NCBI GenBank assembly: GCA_013791905.1
Contig: VMSX01000006.1
Coordinates: forward strand, 118,090-182,089
Length of the DNA stretch: 64,000 bases
Direction of reading: 5' to 3'
From: Rhodocyclaceae bacterium
Lineage (GTDB): Bacteria; Pseudomonadota; Gammaproteobacteria; Burkholderiales; Rhodocyclaceae
Below the pieces are notes generated by a model. The model was not told where the DNA came from. It was given only the letters and a program-made list of their open reading frames with translations, and did no database searches. Both the position numbers and the translations under genes were made by a program. Positions 25,657 to 34,603 of the stretch are shown here, piece after piece; the stretch's first letter is position 1; each line of letters starts with the position of its first letter.

Positions 25657-26154
25657 ATGCTTGATTCCCTCTACCGTCATCTGGTTCGGCGCGCAACGAT
25701 TTATCTGTGGGTCTTCGTCGCCTTCGTCGCCTTTGGCCGATACTTCTCTTTGACGATCAACGTATCCGACTCGCTGCCGGGAACGATATTCCTGGTGGAG
25801 AAGGGAACGAAGCCCGGGAAGGGAGACCTCGCCGCCTTTCGATATGGCGGCGGAGGTCCCTACGAAAGAGGGGCGCTATTCCTCAAGCGGATACAGGGGG
25901 TGTCGGGTTCCGAGGTCATTGCCCAAGATATCGGCAAGGGCTACCGCGAATACTTCGTGGATGGTCAATCGGCCGGGAGAGCAAAGCCAACTTCAAAAGG
26001 CGGGAAACCTCTCCAGCATGGGCCAGTCGGGATCATTCCCAATGGCCATTTCTTCATGTCTGCACCGCATCCGGATAGCCTTGATTCCCGCTATGCATTG
26101 GTGGGTTGGGTTGCGGAGACTGAGCTGGTTGGCCGCGCAATTAGCCTTTATTGA
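25657..26154 (+). CDS. TrhF/TraF-type S26 signal peptidase
   Basis: 165 residues (GTG at 25636 would add 7). One N-terminal membrane segment (~15-32) is followed by an S26 peptidase domain: SDSLPGTIFLV carries the catalytic Ser region, and FLKRIQGVSGS the catalytic Lys region; GHFFMSAPHPDSLDSRYALVGWV is the conserved C-terminal box. TrhF/TraF peptidases process pilin or pilin-linked proteins in conjugation. Its stop overlaps the relaxase frame. Confidence 0.82.
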   Translation: MLDSLYRHLVRRATIYLWVFVAFVAFGRYFSLTINVSDSLPGTIFLVEKGTKPGKGDLAAFRYGGGGPYERGALFLKRIQGVSGSEVIAQDIGKGYREYFVDGQSAGRAKPTSKGGKPLQHGPVGIIPNGHFFMSAPHPDSLDSRYALVGWVAETELVGRAISLY

Positions 26155-26171
26155 TTGAGCGGCAAGGCGAC

Positions 26172-28391
26172 ATGCTTTTCTGGTTCAGACAGAAACCGGC
26201 AAGTGATGCACGCCAATCCAACGCCATACAACCGATCTACCATTGGTCAGCTGACGAGATCCCGCGTTACCCTCCATTCATGAAGGGGTTGCCGGTTGTT
26301 CCTCCGGAGAATCTGCTTGAAACACAGCGCGAGTTGATTGAACGTATTGCCAACACGGCAATCGCTACCCCCAAGATCATCGACTGCTACTATCTTCCCG
26401 CTGTGCGAAGATTTGCTGCGTATGCGCACCTGCTGCCTGCGTCGCAGTCACATCACCATCGCGGCGCCGGCGGCCTGCTTCGTCACTCAATCGAGGTAGG
26501 ACTTTGGGCACTTCAATCTGCCGACAAAGTGCTGCTGGAAAGTGCGAAGTCACCTGCTCAGCGAAGAGAGATGGAGCCGCGCTGGCAACTTGCCGTTTTC
26601 CTGGCTGCGCTATGTCACGATGCTGGCAAGCCAGTAACGGATCTGGTGGTGACCAACAAAGATAGAACGGCGATCTGGAAGCCCATCAAGGAAGACCTTT
26701 ATACCTGGGCAACGAAAAATCACGTACAGGCATATTTCCTGGACTGGCGCGAAGGAAGAGCAAGGCAACATACCGCTTTATCCAATCTGATTGGTGACCG
26801 AATCATCGGCGCGGAGACACTTGATTGGATCGAGGAAGGCGGCACGGAATTGATTGTCTGGCTGATGGAATCCCTGACATCCTATCCGGGACCAACCAAC
26901 CCCATCTACGATCTCGTAGTCAAGGCTGACCAGACTAGCGTCGAAAGGGATTTGAAGACGCTTGGCGTAGCGATGGCTGGATACGATCTTGGTGTCCCCG
27001 TAGAGCGTCATTTGACAGACATCATGCGCCGCTTCATCAAAGAGGGTTTGTGGCTTGTCAATGAGCCTGGGGCGCGTGTCTGGAATATCGCTGGCAACGT
27101 CTATTTAATCTGGCCGGCTGCCGGCGAAGAAATAGCCAGACAGGTACGCGAGGACGGCATTCCAGGCATTCCTCGAACCCCTGATGGGATACTCGACATG
27201 CTTCTGGAACGGCAAATTGCGTTTGTTCGGGAGGATGCAGCGCCTGGTGAGCGGTTCTGGAGAATTGCCCCTGCGGTGCTGGTTGAAAAGATTCCGGATA
27301 TCAAGCTACCCGCAATCAGGCTCAGGGACGAAGCGATGCTATCCACGATTCCGATTGGACCTGTTGCTGGGAGAATAATCAACGACACCTCTCAAAATGG
27401 TGACACGGATCTGGTGCAAGCCAATTCACCGGATGTGACATTAGGGGCCCCCCAGCCTCCTGAAAAACCCGATGCCGTTGTTCAAGTCCTTCCGGACAAC
27501 AAGCCACAAATTACTGGAAAGGCAGAGAACAGCAAGCGACCGCCGCCTATCAAAGACAACCAGAAGCTATCAATCCTTACCGCCGCAACATCAGCCCCGG
27601 AACATGACGATCGGACAGGTCAGCGGCCAGCTGTTGAATCCACCGGCACGGGCCCGAAACAAATATTTCCCTTGAATGGCGCGGTTGGGGAAGCCTTAAG
27701 GGCACTTGCGCAGGATCTCAGGTCAGGTGACAAACGATGGGGATCTGAGGTCGTCCTGGACAATGATCATCAGTTGCTTCTGCGATGGCCCGAGTCATTC
27801 AGCGGTTACGGACTTACGGTAAAGATGATCCTGGATGAGTTGGTAGCCAAAGAATGGTTGTGGGTCGACCCGATGACTCCGCTGAAGCGAGTCTTGGATG
27901 TCGAAATGAATGGCGAATCTGTCAAGGCAATCCGGTTAGCGCGAGAGCTCACCCCTGTTTTTTTGAGCGAGGCTGGGGGAGGGCAGGGAATGGACATGGC
28001 CGCCGCTGCGCCAGCAGTGGCTCCTATCGCCTCGTCGCCAGAAACAACCGTTGAGCGAAACGAGGGGCAACAGGGAAAGCCTCCATCGCCAAAGAAGGAG
28101 ACGCCAAAGATAAGGAGTCGGGGAACCACTAATGGGCCAGCGGGAGTAACAGCGCTTATTCCATCGGGAGCGGATACGATATCGCTGGCTCATGTGATAC
28201 AGGTTCTGACTGAAATAAGCACCAATGCCATTCCCGATCAGGCTGGATGGGTCACGGTAGCAAAGTACAAGGCAATGAGCCAGTTCAAGGCCAGGGATAT
28301 GAAGGTTCCGCTCAGCCACCTGAATTCGCTGTCAAAAAAGTACCCTGATCAACTGGTCGTTGCCGGCAGCAAAATCCAGTTTAGAGCGTGA
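26172..28391 (+). CDS. traI: TraI, MOB-H family relaxase
   Basis: About 739 residues. The TraI_2 domain (~40-350) contains SQSHHHRGAGGLLRHSIEVG with the HHH motif and an HD-type metal site completed by LCHDAGKPV. A low-complexity linker (~400-500) leads to a TraI_2 C-terminal winged region (~510-600, RWGSEVVLDNDHQLLLRWP). MOB-H relaxases nick oriT and pilot DNA in SXT, R391, R27 and PFGI-type elements. ATG at 26172 fits the usual start; TTG at 26151 overlapping the trhF stop is the alternative. No coupling protein TraD follows, unlike SXT. Confidence 0.88.
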   Translation: MLFWFRQKPASDARQSNAIQPIYHWSADEIPRYPPFMKGLPVVPPENLLETQRELIERIANTAIATPKIIDCYYLPAVRRFAAYAHLLPASQSHHHRGAGGLLRHSIEVGLWALQSADKVLLESAKSPAQRREMEPRWQLAVFLAALCHDAGKPVTDLVVTNKDRTAIWKPIKEDLYTWATKNHVQAYFLDWREGRARQHTALSNLIGDRIIGAETLDWIEEGGTELIVWLMESLTSYPGPTNPIYDLVVKADQTSVERDLKTLGVAMAGYDLGVPVERHLTDIMRRFIKEGLWLVNEPGARVWNIAGNVYLIWPAAGEEIARQVREDGIPGIPRTPDGILDMLLERQIAFVREDAAPGERFWRIAPAVLVEKIPDIKLPAIRLRDEAMLSTIPIGPVAGRIINDTSQNGDTDLVQANSPDVTLGAPQPPEKPDAVVQVLPDNKPQITGKAENSKRPPPIKDNQKLSILTAATSAPEHDDRTGQRPAVESTGTGPKQIFPLNGAVGEALRALAQDLRSGDKRWGSEVVLDNDHQLLLRWPESFSGYGLTVKMILDELVAKEWLWVDPMTPLKRVLDVEMNGESVKAIRLARELTPVFLSEAGGGQGMDMAAAAPAVAPIASSPETTVERNEGQQGKPPSPKKETPKIRSRGTTNGPAGVTALIPSGADTISLAHVIQVLTEISTNAIPDQAGWVTVAKYKAMSQFKARDMKVPLSHLNSLSKKYPDQLVVAGSKIQFRA

Positions 28392-28443
28392 AAGCCTTTC
28401 GTGGGTCGCGGATTGGGATTCGCATTGAATGAAATGAAAGGCA

Positions 28444-29709
28444 TCAAATCGCAACCGGCAATTGCTCCCAATGCGTCGTGTATTGGGGCGACATTTTCTC
28501 CCGCTTCATTACCCATGACTTTGAGACTCCTGTGGCGGCGGACCGCAAGGTACCCCGGCCCCAGATCGCATTTGCGCGATCAATGACTTCCATCAACCGG
28601 TCATTTTCCCGATGCGTACAGAACAGTGATGCTTGCTTATTGGTCGCATCCGACAGATTCATCAACACTATGCCTGCCTTCTGATACGCAAACCCGGGAC
28701 GGTAAATGCGTCTTAACCCCCAGAGAGCTGCACGGGTGAGATATAGGGTGTCGCCCGACGGTTCCGGCAGCGGGATCGTCAGGCCTTTGCTGTATTGCGG
28801 GCAATCCTCCTTGTGCGGGTTGGTGCGGATATAGACCTGAATCATGCCAGCCACGGACCCTTGGGCACGCAGTTTTTCGGCGGCGATTGCGACGTAAGTG
28901 GCGACAGCTTCCTTCAGTGGCGCCAGGTCATAAACGTAGTTGCCAAGAGACCGCGATGACATGATCTGCTGCTTGGCTGACGCCACGTTCTCAATCGATA
29001 AGCAGGGAATGGCGTTCAATTCCAGAACCGTCCGCTCAACCACTACAGAAAACTCTCGCCTGATCGTCTTTGGATCAGCACGCCGCAAGGCTTCGACCGA
29101 ATGAATGCCGCGATCGGCCAACTGTTTCGACAAGCGCGGGCCAATTCCCCAGACCTCCCCAACCTCGATGGTGGCCAACAGCCTTGATCGTTCGGTTTCC
29201 GACAGACGCGTGAGATCGCATACCCCATCGGCCCCGGCCAGGGACTTCTTCGCACAGTGATTGGCGAGCTTGGACAGCGTCTTGGTTTCGGCGATGCCGA
29301 CGCAGACCGGAATTCCGACCCATCGCCGGACTTGGCTTCGCATGGCCTGCGCATGGATCACCAGATCGTAATTTTCAAACCCGTCCAGGCCAAGGAAGCA
29401 CTCGTCAATGCTGTAGATCTCCTGATCGGGAGAATACTGACTTAGTACCGACATCATCCGGTTGCTCATGTCAGCGTACAGCGCGTAGTTGCTGCTCAGG
29501 GCAGTGATGCCGTGCTGCCGGGCCAGATCCTGCATCTGGAACCACGGCGTGCCCATCTTCACGCCAAGCGCCTTGACCTCGTTGCTTCTGGCCACGGCAC
29601 AGCCGTCGTTGTTGGAGAGAACGACTACCGGCCTTCCTTCCAACTTCGGATTGAAGACCCGCTCGCAGGATACGTAAAAGTTGTTGCCGTCGATCAGGGC
29701 GATAGGCAT
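28444..29709 (-). CDS. umuC: UmuC, error-prone DNA polymerase V catalytic subunit
   Basis: 421 residues (E. coli UmuC 422). The Y-family palm starts with [16 protein letters not shown] (catalytic Asp) and the second acidic pair is in [10 protein letters not shown]. The helix-hairpin region ([20 protein letters not shown]) and little-finger domain follow. Makes translesion DNA copies during SOS. Last gene of the lexA-like/umuD/umuC operon, 17 nt after umuD. UV- and damage-tolerance operons are frequent on conjugative elements. Confidence 0.93.
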   Translation of the reverse strand: MPIALIDGNNFYVSCERVFNPKLEGRPVVVLSNNDGCAVARSNEVKALGVKMGTPWFQMQDLARQHGITALSSNYALYADMSNRMMSVLSQYSPDQEIYSIDECFLGLDGFENYDLVIHAQAMRSQVRRWVGIPVCVGIAETKTLSKLANHCAKKSLAGADGVCDLTRLSETERSRLLATIEVGEVWGIGPRLSKQLADRGIHSVEALRRADPKTIRREFSVVVERTVLELNAIPCLSIENVASAKQQIMSSRSLGNYVYDLAPLKEAVATYVAIAAEKLRAQGSVAGMIQVYIRTNPHKEDCPQYSKGLTIPLPEPSGDTLYLTRAALWGLRRIYRPGFAYQKAGIVLMNLSDATNKQASLFCTHRENDRLMEVIDRANAIWGRGTLRSAATGVSKSWVMKREKMSPQYTTHWEQLPVAI

Positions 29710-29726
29710 GTGCCCGTTCCCAAGGT

Positions 29727-30197
29727 TCAGGAAACGGGGTGAATGGCCCAGCGCACGACACCCCAGACTGCGAGCTCCTGTTCTGGGCCGACGAGTATGT
29801 CTCCGTGTCCTGGACCACTTGAGCGCAGCAGTACTCCTTCGGGTACCCGACAGGCTTGCTTGACCATGAACTGACCATCGACCACGGCGATGACTACACT
29901 GCGATCGCCTGGATCTCTGGAACGATCCACGACCAGTAGATCCCCGTCATGAATGCCGAACCCCACCATGGAGTTGCCCTGCACCCGTACGAAGAAGGTC
30001 GCATCCTCATGCTCGACCAGGTGCTTGTCCAAGCTCAGCCGGGTTTCAACGTAGTCGGTTGCAGGTGAAGGAAACCCGGCCGGCACCGGACGTGCCAGCA
30101 GAGGGCAGCCTGGCACATGGATTACCCCAGCTTCTGGAAACACCGGGCCACCGTGTCCGGATGGCTGGCCACGGGGCGTAAGGACTCCGCAGGCCAT
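29727..30197 (-). CDS. umuD: UmuD, SOS polymerase accessory and self-cleaving protein
   Basis: 156 residues, slightly longer than usual at the N-terminus. Self-cleavage would occur at Ala-Gly in PVPAGFPSP; the catalytic Ser is in [10 protein letters not shown] and Lys in DGQFMVKQA, as in the S24 (LexA/UmuD) family. The start is 2 nt beyond the lexA-like stop, so the two are co-translated. Confidence 0.92.
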   Translation of the reverse strand: MACGVLTPRGQPSGHGGPVFPEAGVIHVPGCPLLARPVPAGFPSPATDYVETRLSLDKHLVEHEDATFFVRVQGNSMVGFGIHDGDLLVVDRSRDPGDRSVVIAVVDGQFMVKQACRVPEGVLLRSSGPGHGDILVGPEQELAVWGVVRWAIHPVS

Positions 30198-30199
30198 GG

Positions 30200-30790
30200 T
30201 CAGTTCCGATAACGTCGGATGAGACCGACCAGGATGCCAAAGATTTCGAGCTTGCCCTTGGGGCGGATCACCGGATAGGCTGGGTTATGGGGCTTGAGTA
30301 CCTTCTGCCCCCGCTCGCTGGCCAGTTCCTTGAGCGTGTAGTCACCGTCCACGATGGCCACGACAAAATCCCCGTCCCTGGCTTCGGCAGCGCGCTCAAT
30401 CACAGCCATGTCACCTTCGTTGATCCCCGCATTGATCATTGAATCGCCCTTCACCGGGATCAGCACGGTCTGTGTCGGATCGCGTACCACATACTCGTCG
30501 ATCAAGAAGGGTTCGGCAGCAACGGCCTCGACAGGGATGGGGTTGCCAGCTTGGACGCTCGTCTCGACCAATGGGCGCTCAAAGAAGCGGGATTCGGGAA
30601 TCCATGCATCGTCGTCCGTAGTACGGGTCACGAACCCTTCCCCGGCCAGGCGTTCGATAAACTTCTTGGCTGCCGGCGTCGAAAACCCCATCAATTCGCC
30701 AATCCGAGCGAGCGACGGAATCCGCCGGGTCTCGGCGTAGTACCGTCGCAGCTTGGCGAGGTGTTCGGGGTCGCGGTTCGGGGAGCTCAT
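30200..30790 (-). CDS. LexA-like SOS repressor
   Basis: 196 residues. N-terminal winged helix (AETRRIPSLARIGELMGFST, then AAKKFIERL), likely cleavage site Ala-Gly in VQAGNPIP, catalytic Ser in VKGDSMINAG and Lys in DYTLKELAS. It is an element-borne LexA homologue rather than the host LexA, since it heads a umuDC operon behind its own 41-bp palindromic operator (30805-30845). RecA-stimulated self-cleavage should induce the operon after DNA damage. Confidence 0.9.
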   Translation of the reverse strand: MSSPNRDPEHLAKLRRYYAETRRIPSLARIGELMGFSTPAAKKFIERLAGEGFVTRTTDDDAWIPESRFFERPLVETSVQAGNPIPVEAVAAEPFLIDEYVVRDPTQTVLIPVKGDSMINAGINEGDMAVIERAAEARDGDFVVAIVDGDYTLKELASERGQKVLKPHNPAYPVIRPKGKLEIFGILVGLIRRYRN

Positions 30791-30804
30791 GATATGTACT
30801 GGTG

Positions 30805-30845
30805 GGTTTATAACTATTAACCATCGTAGTTAATAAATATAAACC
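30805..30845. promoter_or_regulatory. 41-bp palindromic operator of lexA-like/umuDC operon
   Basis: Two nested arm pairs share one centre (30825): GGTTTATA (30805) with TATAAACC (30838), and ATTAAC (30816) with GTTAAT (30829), around CATCGTA. It lies 15 nt before the repressor start. It differs from the CTGT-N8-ACAG box of E. coli-type LexA, so it is probably bound by this repressor only. Confidence 0.75.
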
Positions 30846-30847
30846 TG

Positions 30848-30979
30848 TCAACGCTGGCGAGTGTTTGACGCCGAATCAACGGGGCGGGTCTCATAGGCGG
30901 CAAAGACCTCGCCGACGCGCTTGATGAAGCCGGCTGCGAACAGGCAGATCAGGATGTAGATGATCAGATCGGTGGGCAT
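30848..30979 (-). CDS. Small 43-residue membrane protein
   Basis: MPTDLIIYILICLFAAGFIK is one membrane segment, followed by a short charged tail. The ATG at 30979 has AGGAG at 7 nt, a good signal for a real small gene. Too short for family assignment. Lies just upstream of the SOS operator, same strand. Confidence 0.45.
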   Translation of the reverse strand: MPTDLIIYILICLFAAGFIKRVGEVFAAYETRPVDSASNTRQR

Positions 30980-31052
30980 GGCATGTCTCCTGAGTGAAAG
31001 TGATGCCATGATGAACACCAGTAGGCTCATAGGATGAGCCGGCGCGACCTTG

Positions 31053-31070
31053 GGTTAATAAATCGTTACC
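31053..31070. promoter_or_regulatory. Possible second LexA-like site before SRAP gene
   Basis: GTTAATAAAT (31054-31063) is identical to the right half of the umuDC palindrome, followed by CGTTACC. Located 32 nt before the SRAP start. Confidence 0.3.
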
Positions 31071-31101
31071 ATGGGCGCTGGACGGAAAGGAAGCATAGGG
31101 A

Positions 31102-31791
31102 ATGTGCGGCAGATTTGTCTTGAAGGCTCCCCCGGCGGAACTCATCACCCGATTCGGGCTAGATGAGTGCGCCGACTATGGCGCGCGCTATAACATCCCG
31201 CCCGGGACAGACATCCCGGTGATCCGTCACTCCCCAGATGGCAAGAGGGTGCTGCACCTGCTGCGTTGGGGGTTGGTACCCCATTGGGCAAAGGATTCGA
31301 CGATCGGGGCGAAGCTCAACAACGCACGCGGGGAGTCGGCTGCCGAGAAGCCGTCGTTTCGGGATGCGTTCAAGCGGCGTCGCTGTCTCGTACCAGCCTC
31401 AGGTTTCTTTGAATGGAAGGCAGAAGGCAAGGTCAAGCAGCCGTATTACATCAACCCGAAAGATGGCAAGCCGATGGCCATGGGTGGATTATGGGAGTCG
31501 TGGAAGATGCCAGACGGTAACCTCCTTCGCACGGTGTGTATCGTCACGGTCGGTCCCAATGCCGTGATGGAGCCGATTCATGATCGCATGCCGGTGATTG
31601 TGCCACCGGATCGCTGGCAGGACTGGCTTATGGGGCCGGTTGAGGCTATCCAATCGTTGGTGGCCCCCTGTCGTGCAGAGTTGCTGCAAGCGTGGCCAGT
31701 CAGTCGGCGGGTCAGCAAAACCACCGATGACGATCCAGGTCTGATTGAGCCGGAAGAGGATAAGATCTCTCATCCTTCATTCCCGGACTGA
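31102..31791 (+). CDS. SRAP-family abasic-site shielding protein (YedK/HMCES)
   Basis: 229 residues. The conserved N-terminal MCGRF exposes the catalytic Cys2 after Met removal; other active-site residues are Asn in LNNARGE, Glu in SGFFEWK and His in EPIHDRMPVI. These proteins crosslink to abasic sites in single-stranded DNA. Useful during conjugation, when single-stranded DNA is exposed, and linked here to the SOS block. Confidence 0.93.
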   Translation: MCGRFVLKAPPAELITRFGLDECADYGARYNIPPGTDIPVIRHSPDGKRVLHLLRWGLVPHWAKDSTIGAKLNNARGESAAEKPSFRDAFKRRRCLVPASGFFEWKAEGKVKQPYYINPKDGKPMAMGGLWESWKMPDGNLLRTVCIVTVGPNAVMEPIHDRMPVIVPPDRWQDWLMGPVEAIQSLVAPCRAELLQAWPVSRRVSKTTDDDPGLIEPEEDKISHPSFPD

Positions 31792-31954
31792 ATGCCATCC
31801 ATGCCGTACGAATGGGAAAGCATGTCCAACTGAAGGTCGTCGTTGGTCGTCACGACGATTACGCGGATCTCGACCTGGAATTGCCGACATTGGTGGATTT
31901 ATTGTCGAGTGTCGTGAAGAATTCGCACAAAGCAAATTCGAAGAACAGCATCTC

Positions 31955-32704
31955 ATGAAAATCTACCTCGCCGGCCCTGACGTCTTTCGCCCCGATGTCC
32001 TCGAATGGGCTGAATCCGCTCGCGACACGTGCCGTCGCTACGGTTACGAAGCCTTGATTCCCATCGACCATGGCGAAACCGACGCATCGCGGATCTTTCA
32101 GGCCAACCTTGATCTGATCAGAAAGGCTCAGATTGTCGTTGCCAACTTCAACCCATTTCGCGGTGCAGAGCCGGATTCGGGCACCTGCTTCGAGATGGGC
32201 TTTGCCATGGCACTGGACAAAAAGGTGTGTGGCTACGTTGAACGCAGGGAAAGCCTTCTGACACGGGTCAATCGCATCGAAGGGGCCGACCCGGCAAGAA
32301 GTCACGACAACCAGGGCATGGCGATTGAGAATTTCGGCCTACCTCTGAACCTCATGCTGGCTGTTCCGGCCATGATCGTCGAAGGTGGACTCGAGGATTG
32401 CCTCAAGCAGCTTCGTGGCGGAAACAGGGATTCTTCATCTCCGACAGCGAACCTGCCAGAGAATCCTTTGGTCCGGAAAGCCATCGAAGCGGCGATCCGC
32501 TACCTGCAATGGGTGACTGACGGGAAAATCACGGATGGCAATGCGGTTGCCACCGTGGCTGATCAATACAAGGTCAGGGAAGACGCCGTGCGAGGCTGGA
32601 TCGATGCCTGGTCAGGGAATTCGTTGGCATCGAACGCAGCCCTTCGTCCTGACGACGTCGCGCGCCAGATGAAAATCAGCGGCCGGCAGTACAGGACCTT
32701 GTAA
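31955..32704 (+). CDS. Nucleoside 2-deoxyribosyltransferase family protein
   Basis: 249 residues. N-terminal domain (~1-150) with MKIYLAGPDVFRP, the conserved ANFNPFRGAEPDSGTCFEMG motif containing the catalytic Glu/Asp region, typical of enzymes moving deoxyribose between bases. The C-terminal ~80 residues add a small helical domain (DQYKVREDAVRGWIDAW) of helix-turn-helix character, not usual for the family. The start at 31955 is where homology begins; upstream frame is not convincing. Confidence 0.82.
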   Translation: MKIYLAGPDVFRPDVLEWAESARDTCRRYGYEALIPIDHGETDASRIFQANLDLIRKAQIVVANFNPFRGAEPDSGTCFEMGFAMALDKKVCGYVERRESLLTRVNRIEGADPARSHDNQGMAIENFGLPLNLMLAVPAMIVEGGLEDCLKQLRGGNRDSSSPTANLPENPLVRKAIEAAIRYLQWVTDGKITDGNAVATVADQYKVREDAVRGWIDAWSGNSLASNAALRPDDVARQMKISGRQYRTL

Positions 32705-32812
32705 GGCGAGGGACAACATCAGGCCACGGATCTGCATGCCGAGGATCTAGGTATAGAAGTTGATCGACCGGTCGAGGTCGCCGGTACGGAGCATGGTATG
32801 AAGAATTCTCAT
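32702..32812 (-). pseudogene. gloA (lactoylglutathione lyase) N-terminal remnant
   Basis: The first ~30 codons read MRILHTMLRTGDLDRSINFY, the start of glyoxalase I, with a TAG (32747-32749) at codon 22 where GloA has Lys; then ILGMQIR continues briefly and homology ends. Its ATG overlaps the stop of the HTH gene (ATGA), so it was once read together with that gene. Confidence 0.7.
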
Positions 32813-33252
32813 GCTGCTCTCATTTGTGCCAGACGTTGCTGGACTTCCCGCTTGCCCATCTTGCGCAGGATGGCGATCTTGACCACTTGGTCTTTACTGG
32901 GGCGAGAAGTTGCCGATTCCCAGTTGTAGATGGTCTGTGGCGAAACATCGAGAATCGAGGCGAGGGCAGGGGCAGACAAGCCTAGACGCTCGCGGTGTTT
33001 CTTCAAGCCATCGGCACGGAATCTGATTTTTCCGTCAGGTTCCTGGGCCACGGTTGTTGTGGGTGCCAGTTTGCTGCTCTGTCTCTCTACTGCTTTCAGT
33101 TGTTTCTCAATGAAGGCTACACGCCGTTTGAGTTCAGCGATGTCTGAACGGTAGCGGGCATTAGCCTTCTTGAGCAACTCCGTTTCGCTCTTGAGTTCCT
33201 TGCGGACGATGCGGGTAATTTCTTGCTTGAGCAAAGCTGCGATGTTCGCCAT
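32809..33252 (-). CDS. Coiled-coil protein with C-terminal XRE helix-turn-helix
   Basis: 147 residues. The N-terminal half is a long Lys/Glu-rich coiled coil (IVRKELKSETELLKKANARY). The C-terminal half contains a XRE-type motif (GLSAPALASILDVSPQTIYN). The arrangement suits a dimeric DNA-binding protein. Target unknown. Confidence 0.75.
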   Translation of the reverse strand: MANIAALLKQEITRIVRKELKSETELLKKANARYRSDIAELKRRVAFIEKQLKAVERQSSKLAPTTTVAQEPDGKIRFRADGLKKHRERLGLSAPALASILDVSPQTIYNWESATSRPSKDQVVKIAILRKMGKREVQQRLAQMRAA

Positions 33253-33279
33253 AGGGGGTTACCTGTCAGGTAGAGGTTC

Positions 33280-33957
33280 TCAGTGTGAGGCAATGCGCTG
33301 ATTCAACCAGGTGCCGATGTCCTGAATTTCCTCCAGGCAGATGGAGTGGGGCATTGGGTATTCCTGCCACTGGCACGTATAGCCGTTCTGGGTTAGAAAT
33401 TCCGTGGCACGTCGTCCCAGTTCGATGGAGACAATATCGTCTTCGGTACCGTGGGCTGCGAATATCGGCACTTGACGATTGTCCTCGGTCGCTTCTTCAG
33501 CGACCAATTTGGGTACAGGGAGGTAGGTCGACAGGGCCATGATGCCGGCCAAGGGTTCAGGATGCGTCAGGCCGGTGGTGTAGGCAACGGCTCCGCCTTG
33601 AGAGAAACCAGCAAGGAATATCCGGTGGCTCGGGATGCCCATTTCCTTTTCTCGGTCTATCAGGATGCGGATTTGTTCCCGTGACTGGACGATCCCGGCA
33701 GTGTCGACCTCACGGTTGTTCTTGTCGAGGCTGATGATGTCGTACCAGGCCGGCATCACATAGCCGCCATTGCAGGTGACACGAATGGATGGGGCATTGG
33801 GGAATACGAAGCGGATACTGATGGATGGATCCAGCCCCAGTTCTGGTAACACGGGAACAAAGTCTGATCCGTCGGCACCGAGCCCATGCATCCAGATGAC
33901 GGACCATTCGCAGGTCTCGTGGGTCTGGAGTTCGATGGTTTCAAGCAGTTCAGTCAT
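33280..33957 (-). CDS. Alpha/beta-hydrolase carboxylesterase
   Basis: 225 residues of the EstB/acyl-protein thioesterase-like type: oxyanion region VIWMHGLGADGSDF, nucleophile Ser in LAGFSQGGAV, Asp in AHGTEDDIVS and His in YPMPHSICLEE. Cytosolic (no signal peptide). Hydrolyses small esters; possibly a housekeeping gene picked up as cargo. Confidence 0.92.
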   Translation of the reverse strand: MTELLETIELQTHETCEWSVIWMHGLGADGSDFVPVLPELGLDPSISIRFVFPNAPSIRVTCNGGYVMPAWYDIISLDKNNREVDTAGIVQSREQIRILIDREKEMGIPSHRIFLAGFSQGGAVAYTTGLTHPEPLAGIMALSTYLPVPKLVAEEATEDNRQVPIFAAHGTEDDIVSIELGRRATEFLTQNGYTCQWQEYPMPHSICLEEIQDIGTWLNQRIASH

Positions 33958-33984
33958 GGGCTCGGAGATTGTCTGTAACGGTGC

Positions 33985-34278
33985 TTACTTCTTCTTGGCT
34001 TTCTTGCCAGCGACAGCCGTTTTGAAGGTGGCACCAGCAGTGAAGCGCGGCACAGTCGAAGCAGCAATCTTGATGGCGGCGCCGGTGGCCGGGTTGCGGC
34101 CAGTCCGAGCGGCACGCTTGGAAGACTTGAAGGTACCGAAGCCGACCAGAGTGACGGTGTCACCCTTGGCAACTGCCTTGACGATAGTCTCAATTGTGGC
34201 GTTCAGGGCGCGCTCGGCATCGGCTTTGGTGAGCTCGGAAGATTTGGCGATGGCTTCGATCAGTTCGGACTTGTTCAT
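33985..34278 (-). CDS. HU-family nucleoid protein (internal start)
   Basis: 97 residues from the ATG at 34278: MNKSELIEAIAKSSELTKAD, the DNA-binding arm GRNPATGAAIKI, and a Lys-rich end (AGKKAKKK). AAAGG lies ~11 nt upstream. This is probably the main product; HU proteins bend DNA and support recombination and transfer. Confidence 0.85.
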   Translation of the reverse strand: MNKSELIEAIAKSSELTKADAERALNATIETIVKAVAKGDTVTLVGFGTFKSSKRAARTGRNPATGAAIKIAASTVPRFTAGATFKTAVAGKKAKKK

Positions 34279-34569
34279 AACGTGTGACCTTTCAGGTTGA
34301 TGATGGATGTGTAAAGCATAAGACTGGACGGCAAGAAGTTTCTGGTCCTTTGGCATGCGTTTTACTGCCAACTCGGCTTTCAGTGCTTCCGACCGAGTAC
34401 CGACGGGGGCTGATGCTAGCAGGCGCAGGGGCTTGTGGGAACGGGTATAGCGGGCGCCCTTTCCGGATTGATGATCTGCAAAGCGTGTCGCTAAGTCAAC
34501 GGTAATCCCGGTGTAAAAGGAGCCATCGACACATTCGAGCAGGTAGATGAACCATGTCTTTGCTGGCAT
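33985..34569 (-). CDS. GIY-YIG nuclease fused in frame to HU protein
   Basis: 194 codons with no internal stop. Residues 1-~80 form a GIY-YIG domain of YhbQ type (IYLLECVDGSFYTGITVDLA, catalytic Arg in ATRFADH). A short linker (LHIHHQPERSHV), which looks like former untranslated leader, joins it to a complete HU protein beginning MNKSELIEAIAKSS at residue 98. Either a true fusion or two genes whose separating stop was lost; HU can still be started at its own ATG. Confidence 0.65.
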   Translation of the reverse strand: MPAKTWFIYLLECVDGSFYTGITVDLATRFADHQSGKGARYTRSHKPLRLLASAPVGTRSEALKAELAVKRMPKDQKLLAVQSYALHIHHQPERSHVMNKSELIEAIAKSSELTKADAERALNATIETIVKAVAKGDTVTLVGFGTFKSSKRAARTGRNPATGAAIKIAASTVPRFTAGATFKTAVAGKKAKKK

Positions 34570-34603
34570 GGATTACGGCATACAAGAGGAAAAGGGGGGG
34601 GGC

